A DNA stretch of 64,000 nucleotides from Streptomyces filamentosus (GCF_014654895.1 NZ_BNBE01000003.1:1315072-1379071); one strand, 5' to 3'; shown: positions 24,683 to 34,368, counted from the first letter of the stretch. Made by a program: numbers and translations. Notes: generated by a model not told the origin, from the sequence alone.

Positions 24683-27277
24683 TCAGCTGCGGCGTCGAGG
24701 CGGACCGGCAGGCCTCGTGGCCCTACGAATGGCGCGCGGGGCCGTGGGCGGAGGAGGTGCCGGCGGGTCATCGCCCCGCCTGGGCATGGGCGGGAGGCTC
24801 AGCACGGGCATCGAGATGGACGCCGGGTCCGCTGCGGGACCGGTCGATGAGGAACCGGCCCCCGACGGTGCCGGGGCTGCGCCGGGAACCGGGGGAGCGG
24901 TGGCGGCTGCGCGTGTGCCGGGAGGGTTGGACGGCCGGGTCGTGCCTGCCAACGGCTGAGCCATCCCGAGTTGCGCGTTGGCTGCATGACGGCCGACGAA
25001 CCGCGCGGCAGTCTGCACATTCCGGCGGTACTCGCTGCGGAAAGCCCGGGTGCTGTCGACCTTGGCGGTGACCCGGTCAACAGCCCGGTTCTTCGCCGCG
25101 GTCAGCTGCCCCTTGAGTGCAGATGCACGCGCGGCTGCGGCAGCGCCGCCCCGCTTGGTGGCGGCGATTCCACGGGGAATTCCGACCGGAGCGCCCGCAG
25201 TGGCGAGAGTGGCGACCTTGGTCGCCTTCCAGCCGAAGCGAGCGGTCGCTGCTGCGCCCTTGCCGGCCATGAGGGTGACGCGTCCGCCGCGGGACTGCGA
25301 CAGCTTGTTCGTGGCAGCCGTGGCGAGCCGGCGGCGCAGTGCCTGCTTGGCGGCTCCCTGGGCGGCGACCTTCGCGGCGGTGGCGGCACCGCCGGTGCCC
25401 ACGGCGGCTGCGGCGTTGGCTGCCAGCCGGGCCGCGGAGCGCAGGCGGCCTCCGCGCTTGCCTTGCTGCGGCGGCCCCATCCACATCTGCTTGGCGCTGC
25501 GCCCGGCTCGGGCGAGCGGCTGGGTGACCTTGCGTGCCTCGCCGCGTGCCTCGCCGAACAGCTGCTTGATGCCGGGGGCGGTCTCGGCGTAGCGGCCGAA
25601 CTGGTTGAAGACGCTCTGGCGGCTGCCGCCGACCCGGGCATTGGCCAGGCGGCGGTTGAGGTTGACGCTGACCTGCTTCGCCGTCTCCTTGATCTTCTTC
25701 TGGCCGACGAGCCCAGCGACCGCGGCCAGGTCGAGGCAGATGAACTTGACCGCGAGGATCTCCCCGGTGTCCGCGTCGATCAGCGCGATGATCACGACGA
25801 TGAAGACGGCGAGGAACAAGATCGCGAGGATGACGCCGAGGATCGCCTTGACGATCGCGGACACCCAGCGCCACAGCACTCCGCGGCCGCCGCCCGGCAG
25901 GATGCCTGCGGCCAGGGCCCAGTGGCCCTTCATCGCTTCGAACGCCAACCAGCCCTGCGAGACCAGGAAGGTGCCGGTGACCAGCACCATGAGGACGGAC
26001 ACGATGATCGCGGCGAGAGCGACGAACGCGGCCGAGAAAGTCATGTCGGCCGATGCCTTCTTCGCGTCCCCCTTCTTGACCTTGCAGACCTTGGTGAAGT
26101 GCTCGCCAGAGTTGGTGAGCTGGGCTGAGTAGGTGGCTTCACCCGTGGGGTTGATCCGGTTGGCTTCGTAGAAGTCGATGCCCATCTGCTCGAAGTTGTA
26201 TTTGACCAGCGATGCCTCGGCGAAGGCCTTCGAGCAGGCAGGATCCTTGAACGTCTTGCCGTAGAGCATGAGCTGGGTCGGCTTGACGATGAACGCGTCG
26301 ACGAGGGCGTCGGTGATCGGTTTGGAGACGTTCTCCGGCTTGGTGTCTCCTGCGGGGTTCTGCGACAGCACGACTGCGCTCACCTCGAGCGACAGGTCTT
26401 TGGCCTTGCCGACCATCCCCTCGTCGCTCAGCAGCATGGTGGAGCTGCCGGGAGACGGCTGGTCGTGCGTACCCAGCAGTACCTGGGCGGGGGAGAGCAG
26501 CACCGTGGTGGCCACGGCGGCCACGACCAGGGACATGCCGGCCTCGGCGAAGCCGCGGCTGCGGTTCTTGAACAGGATGTGCCACGCCGCGTACAGGCCG
26601 GAGAAGAGTAGGAAGAGTCCCGGCAGGCCGAGGCGGTTGATCACCTGGTCACGCAGGCTCGTGGCGATGTCGTCGGCAGGCTTGACGAGCATCTTGGCGA
26701 GGCCGAAGTCGAGCGCCCAGTCGATCAGCCAGCACGAGAAGCCGATGAACCATTTGGCGATCCCCATGAAGAGCTGCGAGAGCAGGTTCCAGATCTTCAG
26801 GTCGATGTCGTTCCAGTCGCCTGTGTCCGAATCCACGCTGTACGCGCTGATCGGGACGCCGTCCCTGTCCTTGACGTTGAAGGGCTGCAGCAGCCCGTCG
26901 GAGGCGTCCTTGGGCGACTTGCTCAGGTCCTCGACCGGACGGTTCTCGTCGCCCGGCTGCGTCGCAGGCGGCGTCAAGCCGGGCCGGGGCTCCATGGGGT
27001 TGTAGGAGTCCTCCGGCTCGGGCTTCGGCTTGTCCTTGCCGGGCTCGGGCTTCGGCTTGTCCTTGCCGGGCTCGGGGTTCGGCTTGGGCGTGGGCTTGTC
27101 CGGCTTCGGGGTCGGTTTGGCGTCCGGCGCGGTGGGCGCCGGTCCTGGCTGCGGATTGGGGACCGTGTCGGCGAAGGCGACCGCGGCGGACAGGCCCAGC
27201 AGCAGTGCCAGGGGCACGGCTATGAGCCAGATCCGCAGGGCGCGGCCGCGCGGCGCGGCACGGGGGGCGGACTTCAT
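24683..27277 (-). CDS. VirB6/TrbL-like polytopic membrane protein
   Basis: 864 aa. A signal-anchor (residues 14-37) leads into a Pro/Lys/Asp-rich repeat (KPKPEPGKD units, about 42-95), then at least six membrane segments between about 155 and 520. A long, basic, Ala/Arg-rich cytoplasmic tail (from about 545) ends in a Pro-rich region. This is the layout of VirB6/TrbL-like channel subunits of Gram-positive type IV systems. The ATG overlaps the stop of the VirB4-like gene by 4 bp. The tail may reach DNA or ATPases at the cytoplasmic face (inference). Confidence 0.75.
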   Translation of the reverse strand: MKSAPRAAPRGRALRIWLIAVPLALLLGLSAAVAFADTVPNPQPGPAPTAPDAKPTPKPDKPTPKPNPEPGKDKPKPEPGKDKPKPEPEDSYNPMEPRPGLTPPATQPGDENRPVEDLSKSPKDASDGLLQPFNVKDRDGVPISAYSVDSDTGDWNDIDLKIWNLLSQLFMGIAKWFIGFSCWLIDWALDFGLAKMLVKPADDIATSLRDQVINRLGLPGLFLLFSGLYAAWHILFKNRSRGFAEAGMSLVVAAVATTVLLSPAQVLLGTHDQPSPGSSTMLLSDEGMVGKAKDLSLEVSAVVLSQNPAGDTKPENVSKPITDALVDAFIVKPTQLMLYGKTFKDPACSKAFAEASLVKYNFEQMGIDFYEANRINPTGEATYSAQLTNSGEHFTKVCKVKKGDAKKASADMTFSAAFVALAAIIVSVLMVLVTGTFLVSQGWLAFEAMKGHWALAAGILPGGGRGVLWRWVSAIVKAILGVILAILFLAVFIVVIIALIDADTGEILAVKFICLDLAAVAGLVGQKKIKETAKQVSVNLNRRLANARVGGSRQSVFNQFGRYAETAPGIKQLFGEARGEARKVTQPLARAGRSAKQMWMGPPQQGKRGGRLRSAARLAANAAAAVGTGGAATAAKVAAQGAAKQALRRRLATAATNKLSQSRGGRVTLMAGKGAAATARFGWKATKVATLATAGAPVGIPRGIAATKRGGAAAAARASALKGQLTAAKNRAVDRVTAKVDSTRAFRSEYRRNVQTAARFVGRHAANAQLGMAQPLAGTTRPSNPPGTRAAATAPPVPGAAPAPSGAGSSSTGPAADPASISMPVLSLPPMPRRGDDPPAPPPPTAPRAIRRATRPAGPPRRRS

Positions 27278-29871
27278 GCGAGCGCCCCTTCGAGGGGCAC
27301 ATCGACGGCCGGCTCGTCCTCGTCCATCTGACCCGGGGTGGTGTGGATGGCGTCGGCGGCTTCGTCGTCGGCCGGGATGAGCACCTTGATGCCGCCGATG
27401 CGCCGGCGCAGGTCGCGGTAGAGGCCTTCGCCGGCGCGCAGGCTGCGCTCGGCGTCAGAGACGTTGAGTGGGCTCAGGTTCTCCGTGATCAGTTTGATCA
27501 TCTCGTCGTCGGCGGGGTCGAGGTCGATGAATTCGAGGCAGCGGGCGGCGAGGGTCTTGCTGCGGTGGCGGAAGACGAAGATGTGGCTGAGCAGGGCGCG
27601 GATCTTGTCGCCGATCTCGTTCTTCGGCCCGATGTCGTACGGGTCGTGCGAGCCCGCGTAAACCCCGGCGTTGTGCTTGCGGCCGTCGGCGATGATCTCG
27701 AGCAGAAGGTTGGAGCCCTCGGCCGATGCAGTGAGCCACCAGCACTCGTCCAGGAACACTCCGGTGAACTCCGCCGGGTTGGAGAAGGCGACCTCGCGGC
27801 ACAGCGCGGTGATCAGGTACATCAGGCGCCAGCCGAAACGGGTCTCCACCTCCAGGCTGCGCAGGCGGTGCTCGTCGAGTTCCTCCTTCCGCGGCAGGGC
27901 GAGGCGGTCGACGGCGAACACGATCGAGTCGGCGTTGCTGATCCTGACGACCGGCAGGTTCGGGTCGAAGATCGTGCGGCCTAGGTCCTTCTTGGCCAGG
28001 GCCCGCATCTTGCGGACGAGTTCGGAGGCCGCGGCGCGCACGGCGATGTCGTTCGGCTCGTCCGGGTCCGGGGTCTTGGCGCGCAGGCCGAGGTTGGTGA
28101 TGAGCGAGGTCATCGACGGGTTGGGGCCCCGGCGCGTGGTCTCGATGGCCTCGGCGAGCGTGACGCCTTCGACCGACATGCTGGCGATGTCGAGCAGGGG
28201 CGTGAGGAAGGACTCGCAGTAGCGGGCCGCGCGGGGGCCGCGAAAGACCCGCAGCGGGTCGAGTGAGACGCCGGCGGTCTCGTCGACGCGGATGATCTGG
28301 GTCTCGCCCGGGCAGGCCAGGGCGAAGCGGCTCCATTCCTGCTGCGGGGTGCGGTCGATCACCAGGGCTCGGCCGCGGCTTCGGGCCTGGCCCGCGCGGT
28401 GCCCGGTGGACAGGATCGAGTACATCGCGGTCTTGAGGGCGACACTCTTGCCGGAGCCGAGCTCGCCGACGAACGCGGCACTCGCGCTGGCGTTGACGCG
28501 CGGACCGTGGCTGAAGTCGATGAGGACAGGGCGTACGCCGCCGCCGGACAGCTGCAGGCCGAACAGGGAGCCGGTGTCGTCGCCGAGGTTGGCGCCGCTG
28601 AACGGCATCGCCATGGCGAAGTCCCTGGCCAGCAGGTACTGGGTGAAGTCGAGGAGTGGCCGGGGCGTCTTGGTGCCGGGCAGCATCGCGTGGAAGAGCG
28701 GCACCTGGTCGCCGACGGGACGGGTGAGGGTGTAGTCGTTGCCGCCGAAGTGGTGCTGCAGGGAGGCTGCACGTTCGTTGGCCTCTTCCGGGGTGGCGCC
28801 CCACACGCAGGTGACGACGGAAGCGCGGATCTCGACCTCGGTGGCCGAGGAGGTCAGCCGGTCGCGGTACTCGTCCAGGGCGAAGGCGGCCTTGTCCAGG
28901 CTGGCGGGAACGCCGGCGGTCTCGCCGTCGTACTCGCCTCGCTGGTGGGCGAGCTCGCGCTGCTGCCTGCGGGACTTCGGCTCGGCCTTCGCGCCGGCCT
29001 CGATGTTCAGGCGCACCGCCCAGTCGACCGGGAAGCCGAAATCGTCCAGGGCGGCCAGGTACTCCGAGCCGGGGAACCGGAAGCTCTCGGGCATCTCGGC
29101 AAGGACACTGAACGCCTGGTAGCTACTGCCGTGTTCGGTGGTCACCTTGGCGTACCGGCGGGCGAAGGGGTTGGACGGACCCTTGCGGCGCTGGCCGCCG
29201 CGACCGCCCTCGTCGAGAACGACCTGAGTGTGGGCGGCGATGGTGTGCCCCCGGCCGCGCAGGCCGCGGGGTGTCCCTTCTTCGGGGAACAGCGGCTCGT
29301 CCAGGCCGCGTCGTGCCGCGTGTCCGTAGATCCACAGGATCTCGGCCTCGGTGGCGGCCTTGAGCTTGATGCCGCCCGGCCACGAGGCGGCGAGGCGGTT
29401 GGCCTGGAGCAGGCGCTTGGCTTCCTCGGCCGTGGAGACGGGCGGACTCGGCAGGCCGAGCGCGGCCATGACCTCGACCTGGGCGGACGAAGCAACAGCC
29501 TTGGCGGTCTGCTTGAGGTCCAGGTGCGGCAGGGGTATCGCCAGGAAGTCGACGCGCCCGGTGAGCTCGAGCCCGTCCAACTGATCGAGCACCTTCAGAG
29601 AGAGGTCGACGTACTCCGGGCTTTTGTCCCAATCGACGCCGGCGGTCATCCGCTTGACGACGGAGGCCGCGTCGACCTGCGGGCACAGGCTCAGCAGCAG
29701 GGCATCGCCGCGCAATGCCTTGAAGAGAGCCTCGAGCGCGTCGAGACGCTCCCTCTTGGTGGCCTTCGAGCCGTGGGTGTAGTTCTCGCTGTCGACCTTC
29801 CACACGCCCCACGTGGCGGCGTTGGTCGTCCAGATGAGGTGGCCGCTGATGTGCCGGACGGGGAGACGCAT
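27274..29871 (-). CDS. VirB4/TraE-like secretion ATPase
   Basis: 865 aa. The N-terminal domain begins MRLPVRHISGHLIWT. Walker A is VGELGSGKSVALK (about residue 468), then ALVIDRTPQQEW, and Walker B is GVFLDECWWL (about 705). It is a P-loop ATPase that would power channel assembly or substrate transfer at the membrane. ATG 29871 has AAGGA 7 nt upstream; the frame extends to 30132 but crosses the end of the preceding gene and is Arg/Pro-rich. Overlaps the VirB6-like gene by 4 bp. Confidence 0.85.
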   Translation of the reverse strand: MRLPVRHISGHLIWTTNAATWGVWKVDSENYTHGSKATKRERLDALEALFKALRGDALLLSLCPQVDAASVVKRMTAGVDWDKSPEYVDLSLKVLDQLDGLELTGRVDFLAIPLPHLDLKQTAKAVASSAQVEVMAALGLPSPPVSTAEEAKRLLQANRLAASWPGGIKLKAATEAEILWIYGHAARRGLDEPLFPEEGTPRGLRGRGHTIAAHTQVVLDEGGRGGQRRKGPSNPFARRYAKVTTEHGSSYQAFSVLAEMPESFRFPGSEYLAALDDFGFPVDWAVRLNIEAGAKAEPKSRRQQRELAHQRGEYDGETAGVPASLDKAAFALDEYRDRLTSSATEVEIRASVVTCVWGATPEEANERAASLQHHFGGNDYTLTRPVGDQVPLFHAMLPGTKTPRPLLDFTQYLLARDFAMAMPFSGANLGDDTGSLFGLQLSGGGVRPVLIDFSHGPRVNASASAAFVGELGSGKSVALKTAMYSILSTGHRAGQARSRGRALVIDRTPQQEWSRFALACPGETQIIRVDETAGVSLDPLRVFRGPRAARYCESFLTPLLDIASMSVEGVTLAEAIETTRRGPNPSMTSLITNLGLRAKTPDPDEPNDIAVRAAASELVRKMRALAKKDLGRTIFDPNLPVVRISNADSIVFAVDRLALPRKEELDEHRLRSLEVETRFGWRLMYLITALCREVAFSNPAEFTGVFLDECWWLTASAEGSNLLLEIIADGRKHNAGVYAGSHDPYDIGPKNEIGDKIRALLSHIFVFRHRSKTLAARCLEFIDLDPADDEMIKLITENLSPLNVSDAERSLRAGEGLYRDLRRRIGGIKVLIPADDEAADAIHTTPGQMDEDEPAVDVPLEGALA

Positions 29872-29911
29872 GGGGGAGTCCTTCGTGAACAGGGCGCGCG
29901 GGGCAGCGGCG

Positions 29912-30520
29912 CTAGGAACGGGGGTTCTGGTCCTCGAGCGAGGCAAGAAGGCTTTGCAGCTGGCTGCGCCCGCCGGTGCGCGGCGCCGCCGTGCGCGCGG
30001 AGTTGGCCGGCGCGGAGGGCGCCGCGGCGGCCGCGGGGCCGACTGTCCGGCGCACAGGCCGCGGTCCCTCGGCGCGCGGGGCCCGCGCCGGCGCGACGGC
30101 AACGGGTTCGTCGGTGGGCTGGCTGGTGACACGGACGGTGCAGGTCGTGCGTGTCAGATGGGGGCGGGACTGCCGCTGCGGGCGGCCGGCGAGCCGGCCG
30201 CCCGCCGGCGCCGAGGCGTAGACGAGCAGGGACCGCAGCGCGCGCGCCGGGTCCCGGCCGTCGATGCGCGCGTAGCGCAGAACCCAGGCCAGCCCCCATG
30301 GGAGCGCGATCATGATCAGGATGTTCGCGAGACCGAAGTGCGCCCACAGGGCCTGCGTCAGGGCCAGGCAGCCGAAGACGACGACCATGGTGACGATCTG
30401 GGTGATCGTGTACGGGCCTCCCGGGATCCGTCCGGCGCCCGGGAGCTTGCCGATGACGAGCGGGTGCCTGCGGGCGCGGGTGTAGGAGTGCCCGACGAGG
30501 TCTTCCTCAGAGGCACTCAC
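29912..30520 (-). CDS. PrgI/TcpE-like small membrane protein
   Basis: 202 aa. Two membrane segments (about 38-60 and 64-82) follow a short N-terminal part with HSYTRARRHPLVIGKLPGAG; the C-terminal half is Ala/Pro/Arg-rich. Position between a pilin-like gene and VirB4, and the SCO6881-like layout, suit a VirB3/TcpE/PrgI role as VirB4 membrane partner. The start overlaps the previous stop (ATGA). Confidence 0.65.
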   Translation of the reverse strand: MSASEEDLVGHSYTRARRHPLVIGKLPGAGRIPGGPYTITQIVTMVVVFGCLALTQALWAHFGLANILIMIALPWGLAWVLRYARIDGRDPARALRSLLVYASAPAGGRLAGRPQRQSRPHLTRTTCTVRVTSQPTDEPVAVAPARAPRAEGPRPVRRTVGPAAAAAPSAPANSARTAAPRTGGRSQLQSLLASLEDQNPRS

Positions 30521-30834
30521 AGCAGCGCCCGCACGTCATCGGGGCCGAGCACCTGCACGGAGGCGCTCGCCTTGTCCTGGATCTCCGAGCCGACCTTGCT
30601 CTGCAGCGACGGCAGGTTGGCGATGCCCCACAGCACGAGAGCGCCCAGGAGGAACGCGACGAGCGTGGCCACCCAGGACTTGGTCCTCCAGTACGCCATC
30701 GCGACGGCGGCGAGCACCATGACACCCACAACCAGCTTGATGAGCGCGCCGATCTGGTTCGTCTTGAGAGTGGCCCAGTCGAGCAGGTCGCCGGCGAGGA
30801 CCACGGTGTTGGGGTCAGCGGTCAGCGTGTGCAT
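30517..30834 (-). CDS. VirB2/TrbC-like two-helix membrane protein
   Basis: 105 aa with two membrane helices (about 29-47 and 53-74) separated by a short basic loop (WRTKSW). No cleavable signal is obvious. The size and position at the head of a type IV operon suit a pilin-like VirB2 or a TcpD-like subunit. GAGGAA lies 7 nt before the ATG. It could instead be a channel accessory protein. Confidence 0.6.
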   Translation of the reverse strand: MHTLTADPNTVVLAGDLLDWATLKTNQIGALIKLVVGVMVLAAVAMAYWRTKSWVATLVAFLLGALVLWGIANLPSLQSKVGSEIQDKASASVQVLGPDDVRALL

Positions 30835-30866
30835 GAACGATTCCTCTTTCGGTCGTGGCGACGTGG

Positions 30867-31976
30867 TCAGCTGCCGGACGGCGGCGCGGAGCCGCCGGGC
30901 GTGGAGGGAGCCGAAGGAGCAGAGGGCGCCTGCGAGCTCGGTGCGCTGGACGGCTTGCTCGTTGCGGCGGTGGCCGGGGCGTCGTCGAGGGAGGAGACCT
31001 CCCAGCGCCCGGCGCGCGCGGTCAGGCCAAGCGCGTAGGTGAGGGGGAAGGTGTTGCCGTCCGCGTCGGTGGCGTCGATGGAGACCAGCAGGCGCCTGCG
31101 GATGCCGTCGCCGGGCACCTTCGTGCCGGCGTTGTCCTTCGAGTTGTCCTGGACGCTGGTGAGCTTGATCGAGGTGTAGGGGGTCGGCACCACGGGGGAG
31201 AGGTGGACGCCGGGAGACGTGTAGCGGTCGAGCTCGCCCTGGCCGGCGACGTACGCCTTCAGGAACGAGGCCGCGGTGTCGGACGCAGGGTCGGAGCTCC
31301 CGCTGCCCCGCGAGGTGGGGTATCCGAGGTCACCGGGCTTGAGCGCGGTCGGGGCCGCGACCTGCGCCGGCAAGGACACCGCGGTGTACGCGCTGGTGTC
31401 ACCGGACCCGGTCGACTGCACGCCGACCCGGAAGTACTGAACGCCGGCGTCCGTGTAGCCGCCCTTCTTGGACTTCGCCGCGACGTTGACCGCCACGGTG
31501 ACGCTCCAGTAGCCGGGGGAGACCTCGCGGGCGTCCATCGCCTGGGTCCGCAGGGCACTTCGAGTCCCGGCCGGGTGGGTGAGGGCCACGCTGCCCGAGT
31601 AGTACGGAGTCAGGTTCTGCTCCGTCCCCTCGCCCGCCTCCAGGTAGGCGCCCACGAACAGCTGCGCGAAACCGGCCGGGCCGGTGGAGGCACTCGACTC
31701 GACTGCGGGTGCCGCCTTGGCGGCGGTCTGGGCAGGCGCCGACGAGCCGAACAGGGCCATGGCTCCGATCAGCGGGCCGGAGGCGATCAGTGCCCACGTG
31801 CCTGCCCGGGCCAGACGCGTCAGACCGGCGAGCCCGGCCGTGCTGGTCTTCCACCCGATGGACTGCTGCTCGTCGACGTCGTCCTGCTCGGTCTGGGCCG
31901 GCTCGCTGGTCTCGGCGACCGAGTCCTCGGGCCAGTCCTGCTGCTCGCGACGAGCCCTGCGGCGCGCCCGCTTCAC
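30867..31976 (-). CDS. TcpC-like (VirB8-type) transfer protein
   Basis: 369 aa. A basic N-terminus, a membrane helix (about 52-75) and an extracytoplasmic region made of two NTF2-like domains, about 105-190 (FAQLFVGAYL, SVTVAVNVAAKS, YFRVGVQ) and 235-335 (SFLKAYVAG, ITSIKLTSV-like strand, RRLLVSIDATD). This is the TcpC arrangement found in Gram-positive conjugation, a scaffold of the channel. The C-terminus is Ser/Pro-rich. Overlaps the 93-aa gene by 4 bp. Confidence 0.8.
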   Translation of the reverse strand: MKRARRRARREQQDWPEDSVAETSEPAQTEQDDVDEQQSIGWKTSTAGLAGLTRLARAGTWALIASGPLIGAMALFGSSAPAQTAAKAAPAVESSASTGPAGFAQLFVGAYLEAGEGTEQNLTPYYSGSVALTHPAGTRSALRTQAMDAREVSPGYWSVTVAVNVAAKSKKGGYTDAGVQYFRVGVQSTGSGDTSAYTAVSLPAQVAAPTALKPGDLGYPTSRGSGSSDPASDTAASFLKAYVAGQGELDRYTSPGVHLSPVVPTPYTSIKLTSVQDNSKDNAGTKVPGDGIRRRLLVSIDATDADGNTFPLTYALGLTARAGRWEVSSLDDAPATAATSKPSSAPSSQAPSAPSAPSTPGGSAPPSGS

Positions 31977-32254
31977 GACACGCTCCGCTGGGCCTGGGCG
32001 GTCAGGAGCTCGGCGATGCGGGACTTCAGCTGCTCGGGAGTGCGCGCCTTGAGGACCTCCCAGGACTGGAGCGCGGGTTCGGAGTCGTTGTCGAGGAACT
32101 GGCGCATCTGCTCGTGCACGGTCCGGTCGAGCGGGTCGCGCACCAACGCGGTCCCCAGGCGGGTCGCGGTGATGCGAGCAGAGGCCACGCGGGTCTCGTC
32201 CTCATCGGCCAGAGGGCCGGAGCGGGCGGGACCGGTGTAGGGGGCGGCAGCCAT
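31973..32254 (-). CDS. small soluble protein at head of transfer operon
   Basis: 93 aa, mostly helical and charged (EDETRVASARITATRLGTAL, then LQSWEVLKARTPEQLKSRI). ATG 32254 has GGGAG 6 nt upstream; the open frame to 32311 starts next to the promoter and was rejected. First gene after class B promoter PB2. No family recognised. Confidence 0.6.
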   Translation of the reverse strand: MAAAPYTGPARSGPLADEDETRVASARITATRLGTALVRDPLDRTVHEQMRQFLDNDSEPALQSWEVLKARTPEQLKSRIAELLTAQAQRSVS

Positions 32255-32314
32255 GGAGTACTCCCGTGAAAATCGGTGGTCAGAGTGGGAAGGGGGCCGT
32301 ACGTGGATCACCCG

Positions 32315-32345
32315 TAGAGGTGTGGTTTCGGCCCGCCGTGTGACA
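32315..32345 (-). promoter_or_regulatory. class B promoter/operator PB2
   Basis: TGTCACACGG, 12 bp, ACACCTCTA on the minus strand. It shares 18 consecutive bases around the second block with PB1 (GCCGAAACC/TCCGAAACC plus ACACCTCTA). Heads the type IV operon and lies 18 bp after the stop of the sigma-like gene. Confidence 0.7.
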
Positions 32346-32362
32346 GGGGAGGGCGGAAAACT

Positions 32363-33298
32363 TCAGGCAGCCGACTGCCGCGCCTGGAGCGCCGCCTGGC
32401 GCAGCGGGCGGACGGCACGACTGGCCCGCTGACGCAGGCGCGCGCCTTCACTGCCCATCGACCGCCGGGTGCGGGGGGTGCGGTCGGGGGTGGCGGAGGA
32501 GTCGAGGTAGTAGCTCGCGATCCGCTGCGCGTCGGAGATCTTCAGTGCCTGGATGTCGACCGCCCACACCACCAGGGAGAGCAGTTCGGCGCGGGGGTCG
32601 TCGGAGCTGAGCTCCGGCTCGTCGCGGCTGACGATCTCCAACTCGACCGCGCGCACCAGGCAGTCGGCCAGCTGGGCCTGCGTCGCAGGGTCGGGACCGC
32701 CGGACGGCAGCAGCGCCGCAGTTCGGTCGCCGGCGAGCGGCAGCAGCGTGTCCCCTATCTCCTGCAGCACCGAGCGGTTGTCGTAGTCGGCGGCCAGGGT
32801 CTTCTGCGCCAGGACGAGCGTGTCCATCGCGATGTTCGCGAAGACGCCCCGCGGCCGCCGCTCGAGCGGGTAGGTGCCCACGACTTCGAACAGCGCGCTG
32901 AACATCGACGAGACGATGTCGTCCCACCGGATGCCGTCGCGCTGCTGCGTTTTCGCCATCGACACGGCCTTGGGCAGCATCACACGCGCTGCAGTGCACC
33001 AGGCCAGGTCGCGGTCGGACCCCGATTCCTGGACACGCCGCAGGAGGAAGAGCATCGCCTGGTCGTGCTGTTCCCAGGCGCCACGACGGAAGAGACCGGT
33101 GATCCGGTCCACCACGTCCTGCGGGGTGTGAGCGCCCTCGAACGGGAGGTGTTCGTCCGACCAGTGCGCGACGGCGTCGCCGGCGCGGGCGCTTTCGCAC
33201 AGGACCGCCCAGTCGCGGTTCAGGCTTCGCAGGGTGCTGGAGCCCTCGTCAGTGGCCGAGGCGGACAGAGAGCTGTGGGTGTTGGTGATGTGCGACAT
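32363..33298 (-). CDS. divergent sigma-70-like regulator
   Basis: 311 aa. Residues about 105-170 (LPKAVSMAKTQQRDGIRWDDIVSSM, then GVFANIAMDTLVLAQKTL) resemble sigma region 2 helices. The C-terminal region (LSLVVWAVDIQALKISDAQRIA, YYLDSSATPDRTPRTRRSMG, RLRQRASRAVRPLRQAAL) resembles region 4 with an HTH. The match is weak and lacks textbook -10/-35 recognition residues. AAGGA lies 9 nt before ATG 33298. Placed immediately before class B promoter PB2, it is a candidate regulator of the transfer operons. It could instead be another HTH protein. Confidence 0.5.
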   Translation of the reverse strand: MSHITNTHSSLSASATDEGSSTLRSLNRDWAVLCESARAGDAVAHWSDEHLPFEGAHTPQDVVDRITGLFRRGAWEQHDQAMLFLLRRVQESGSDRDLAWCTAARVMLPKAVSMAKTQQRDGIRWDDIVSSMFSALFEVVGTYPLERRPRGVFANIAMDTLVLAQKTLAADYDNRSVLQEIGDTLLPLAGDRTAALLPSGGPDPATQAQLADCLVRAVELEIVSRDEPELSSDDPRAELLSLVVWAVDIQALKISDAQRIASYYLDSSATPDRTPRTRRSMGSEGARLRQRASRAVRPLRQAALQARQSAA

Positions 33299-34368
33299 CC
33301 GTGACCGTCCTTCGTCATCCGGTGGGGATGCCGCTGACGATCTTTTGACCCCCCTTGTCCGCGGTCTGACCCCGAAGGGCGGCGAGGACTGACAAGGCGA
33401 AACACGGCGAATCACGCTCTGCGGCGACGCGGGCGGCACACCTGGACAAGGGGTGCGCACCAGGTGCGCGCGGCGGTGCGCGCACCTGAACAAGGGAGTG
33501 CGCACGGGTGCGCACCGGTGCGCACCCGTGCGCGCCGGGAAGGCGGAAGGCGCGCGCCGGTGCGGTCCGACGCCGCACCGCACCGGCGCGCCGTGCGTTT
33601 CGCCGAGGGGTGCGCGCGTCTCGCCGGTGCGCGATGTGGGCCGCGCCCGTGCGCGCGATGGATCGAGCGTCGCATCGTTTTGCGCTGCCGGCGGACGCCG
33701 GTGCGGCTCACGGCACGCGACGCGCGGGCACGTCGTGCCCACCCCGGTGGTGCCCTCAGGCCGGAGAGCCTGACGCAGAGTCACTGGCGAGAGGGGGCAG
33801 TGCAGTGCCGGGCTTCATGATGCGAACCGCTGCCCGCCGGGGCGGCCGCTGCCTGGCCGAGGGCTCCGGCCTGTGGTAGCGGACGTGGACAAGGGGGGCA
33901 TGCCGGAGGTAGCAGAGGTGGACAAGGGGCGGAGGGATAGATTCCGCGAGCTGGACAAGGGGGTGCCGCTGTAGGAACCAGGACGTGTCCCATGGGCGCT
34001 GGGCCGACTATGCGGCGTGCCCACACGACCTGTTGCGCCTGTCAGCGGTGACACATCGTCACCGGCGCCCGCGGGGGTGAACGGTGGTGCCGACGGCTTC
34101 CTGGAATACTGCCGACGCTCTGGAGTACCGGCGCACGGTGCGGTGCAAGGTGCGGCGGACTGAGCGCGCGCCGACTCCGGGGATACGCGGCGCGCCCCGG
34201 GGCGGTCATCAAGTGCGCGCTGGAGGGAGGTGAGGGAGAACCCCGTGCGCACCGTGCGCACCGAGGCGCGCGCACCACGGTGCGCTGTTCGCGCGCCGGT
34301 GCGCGCACCGTTGGCTGTTCGCGCGTCCCGCCGCGCGCCCAGCCGAGGCGAGGGGACGCGGCCGCGCA
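33299..34368. repeat. iteron-rich non-coding region (candidate origin)
   Basis: About 1.07 kb without a supported gene. GGACAAGGGG occurs at 33444, 33887, 33920 and 33953 on the plus strand, with GAACAAGGGA at 33488 and an inverted copy at 33351. The 33887/33920/33953 copies are spaced exactly 33 bp apart and 33444/33488 by 44 bp, both multiples of 11. Seven GTGCGC hexamers fall within about 90 bp (33450-33540), and a second GTGCGC/GCGCAC cluster lies at 34240-34330. The adjacent gene encodes a replication-initiator-like protein. Confidence 0.6.

Noticed and set aside
29872..30132. N-terminal extension of the VirB4-like ATPase
   Set aside because: It overlaps the small membrane gene 29912-30520 and is Arg/Pro-rich; the family N-terminus starts at MRLPVRHI with AAGGA upstream.
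33444..33962. GGACAAGGGG repeats as TraB clt recognition repeats
   Set aside because: Known clt repeats are 8-bp GACCCGGA-like units in tight arrays near traB; these are 10-bp, widely phased and 10 kb from traB, so an origin is more likely.
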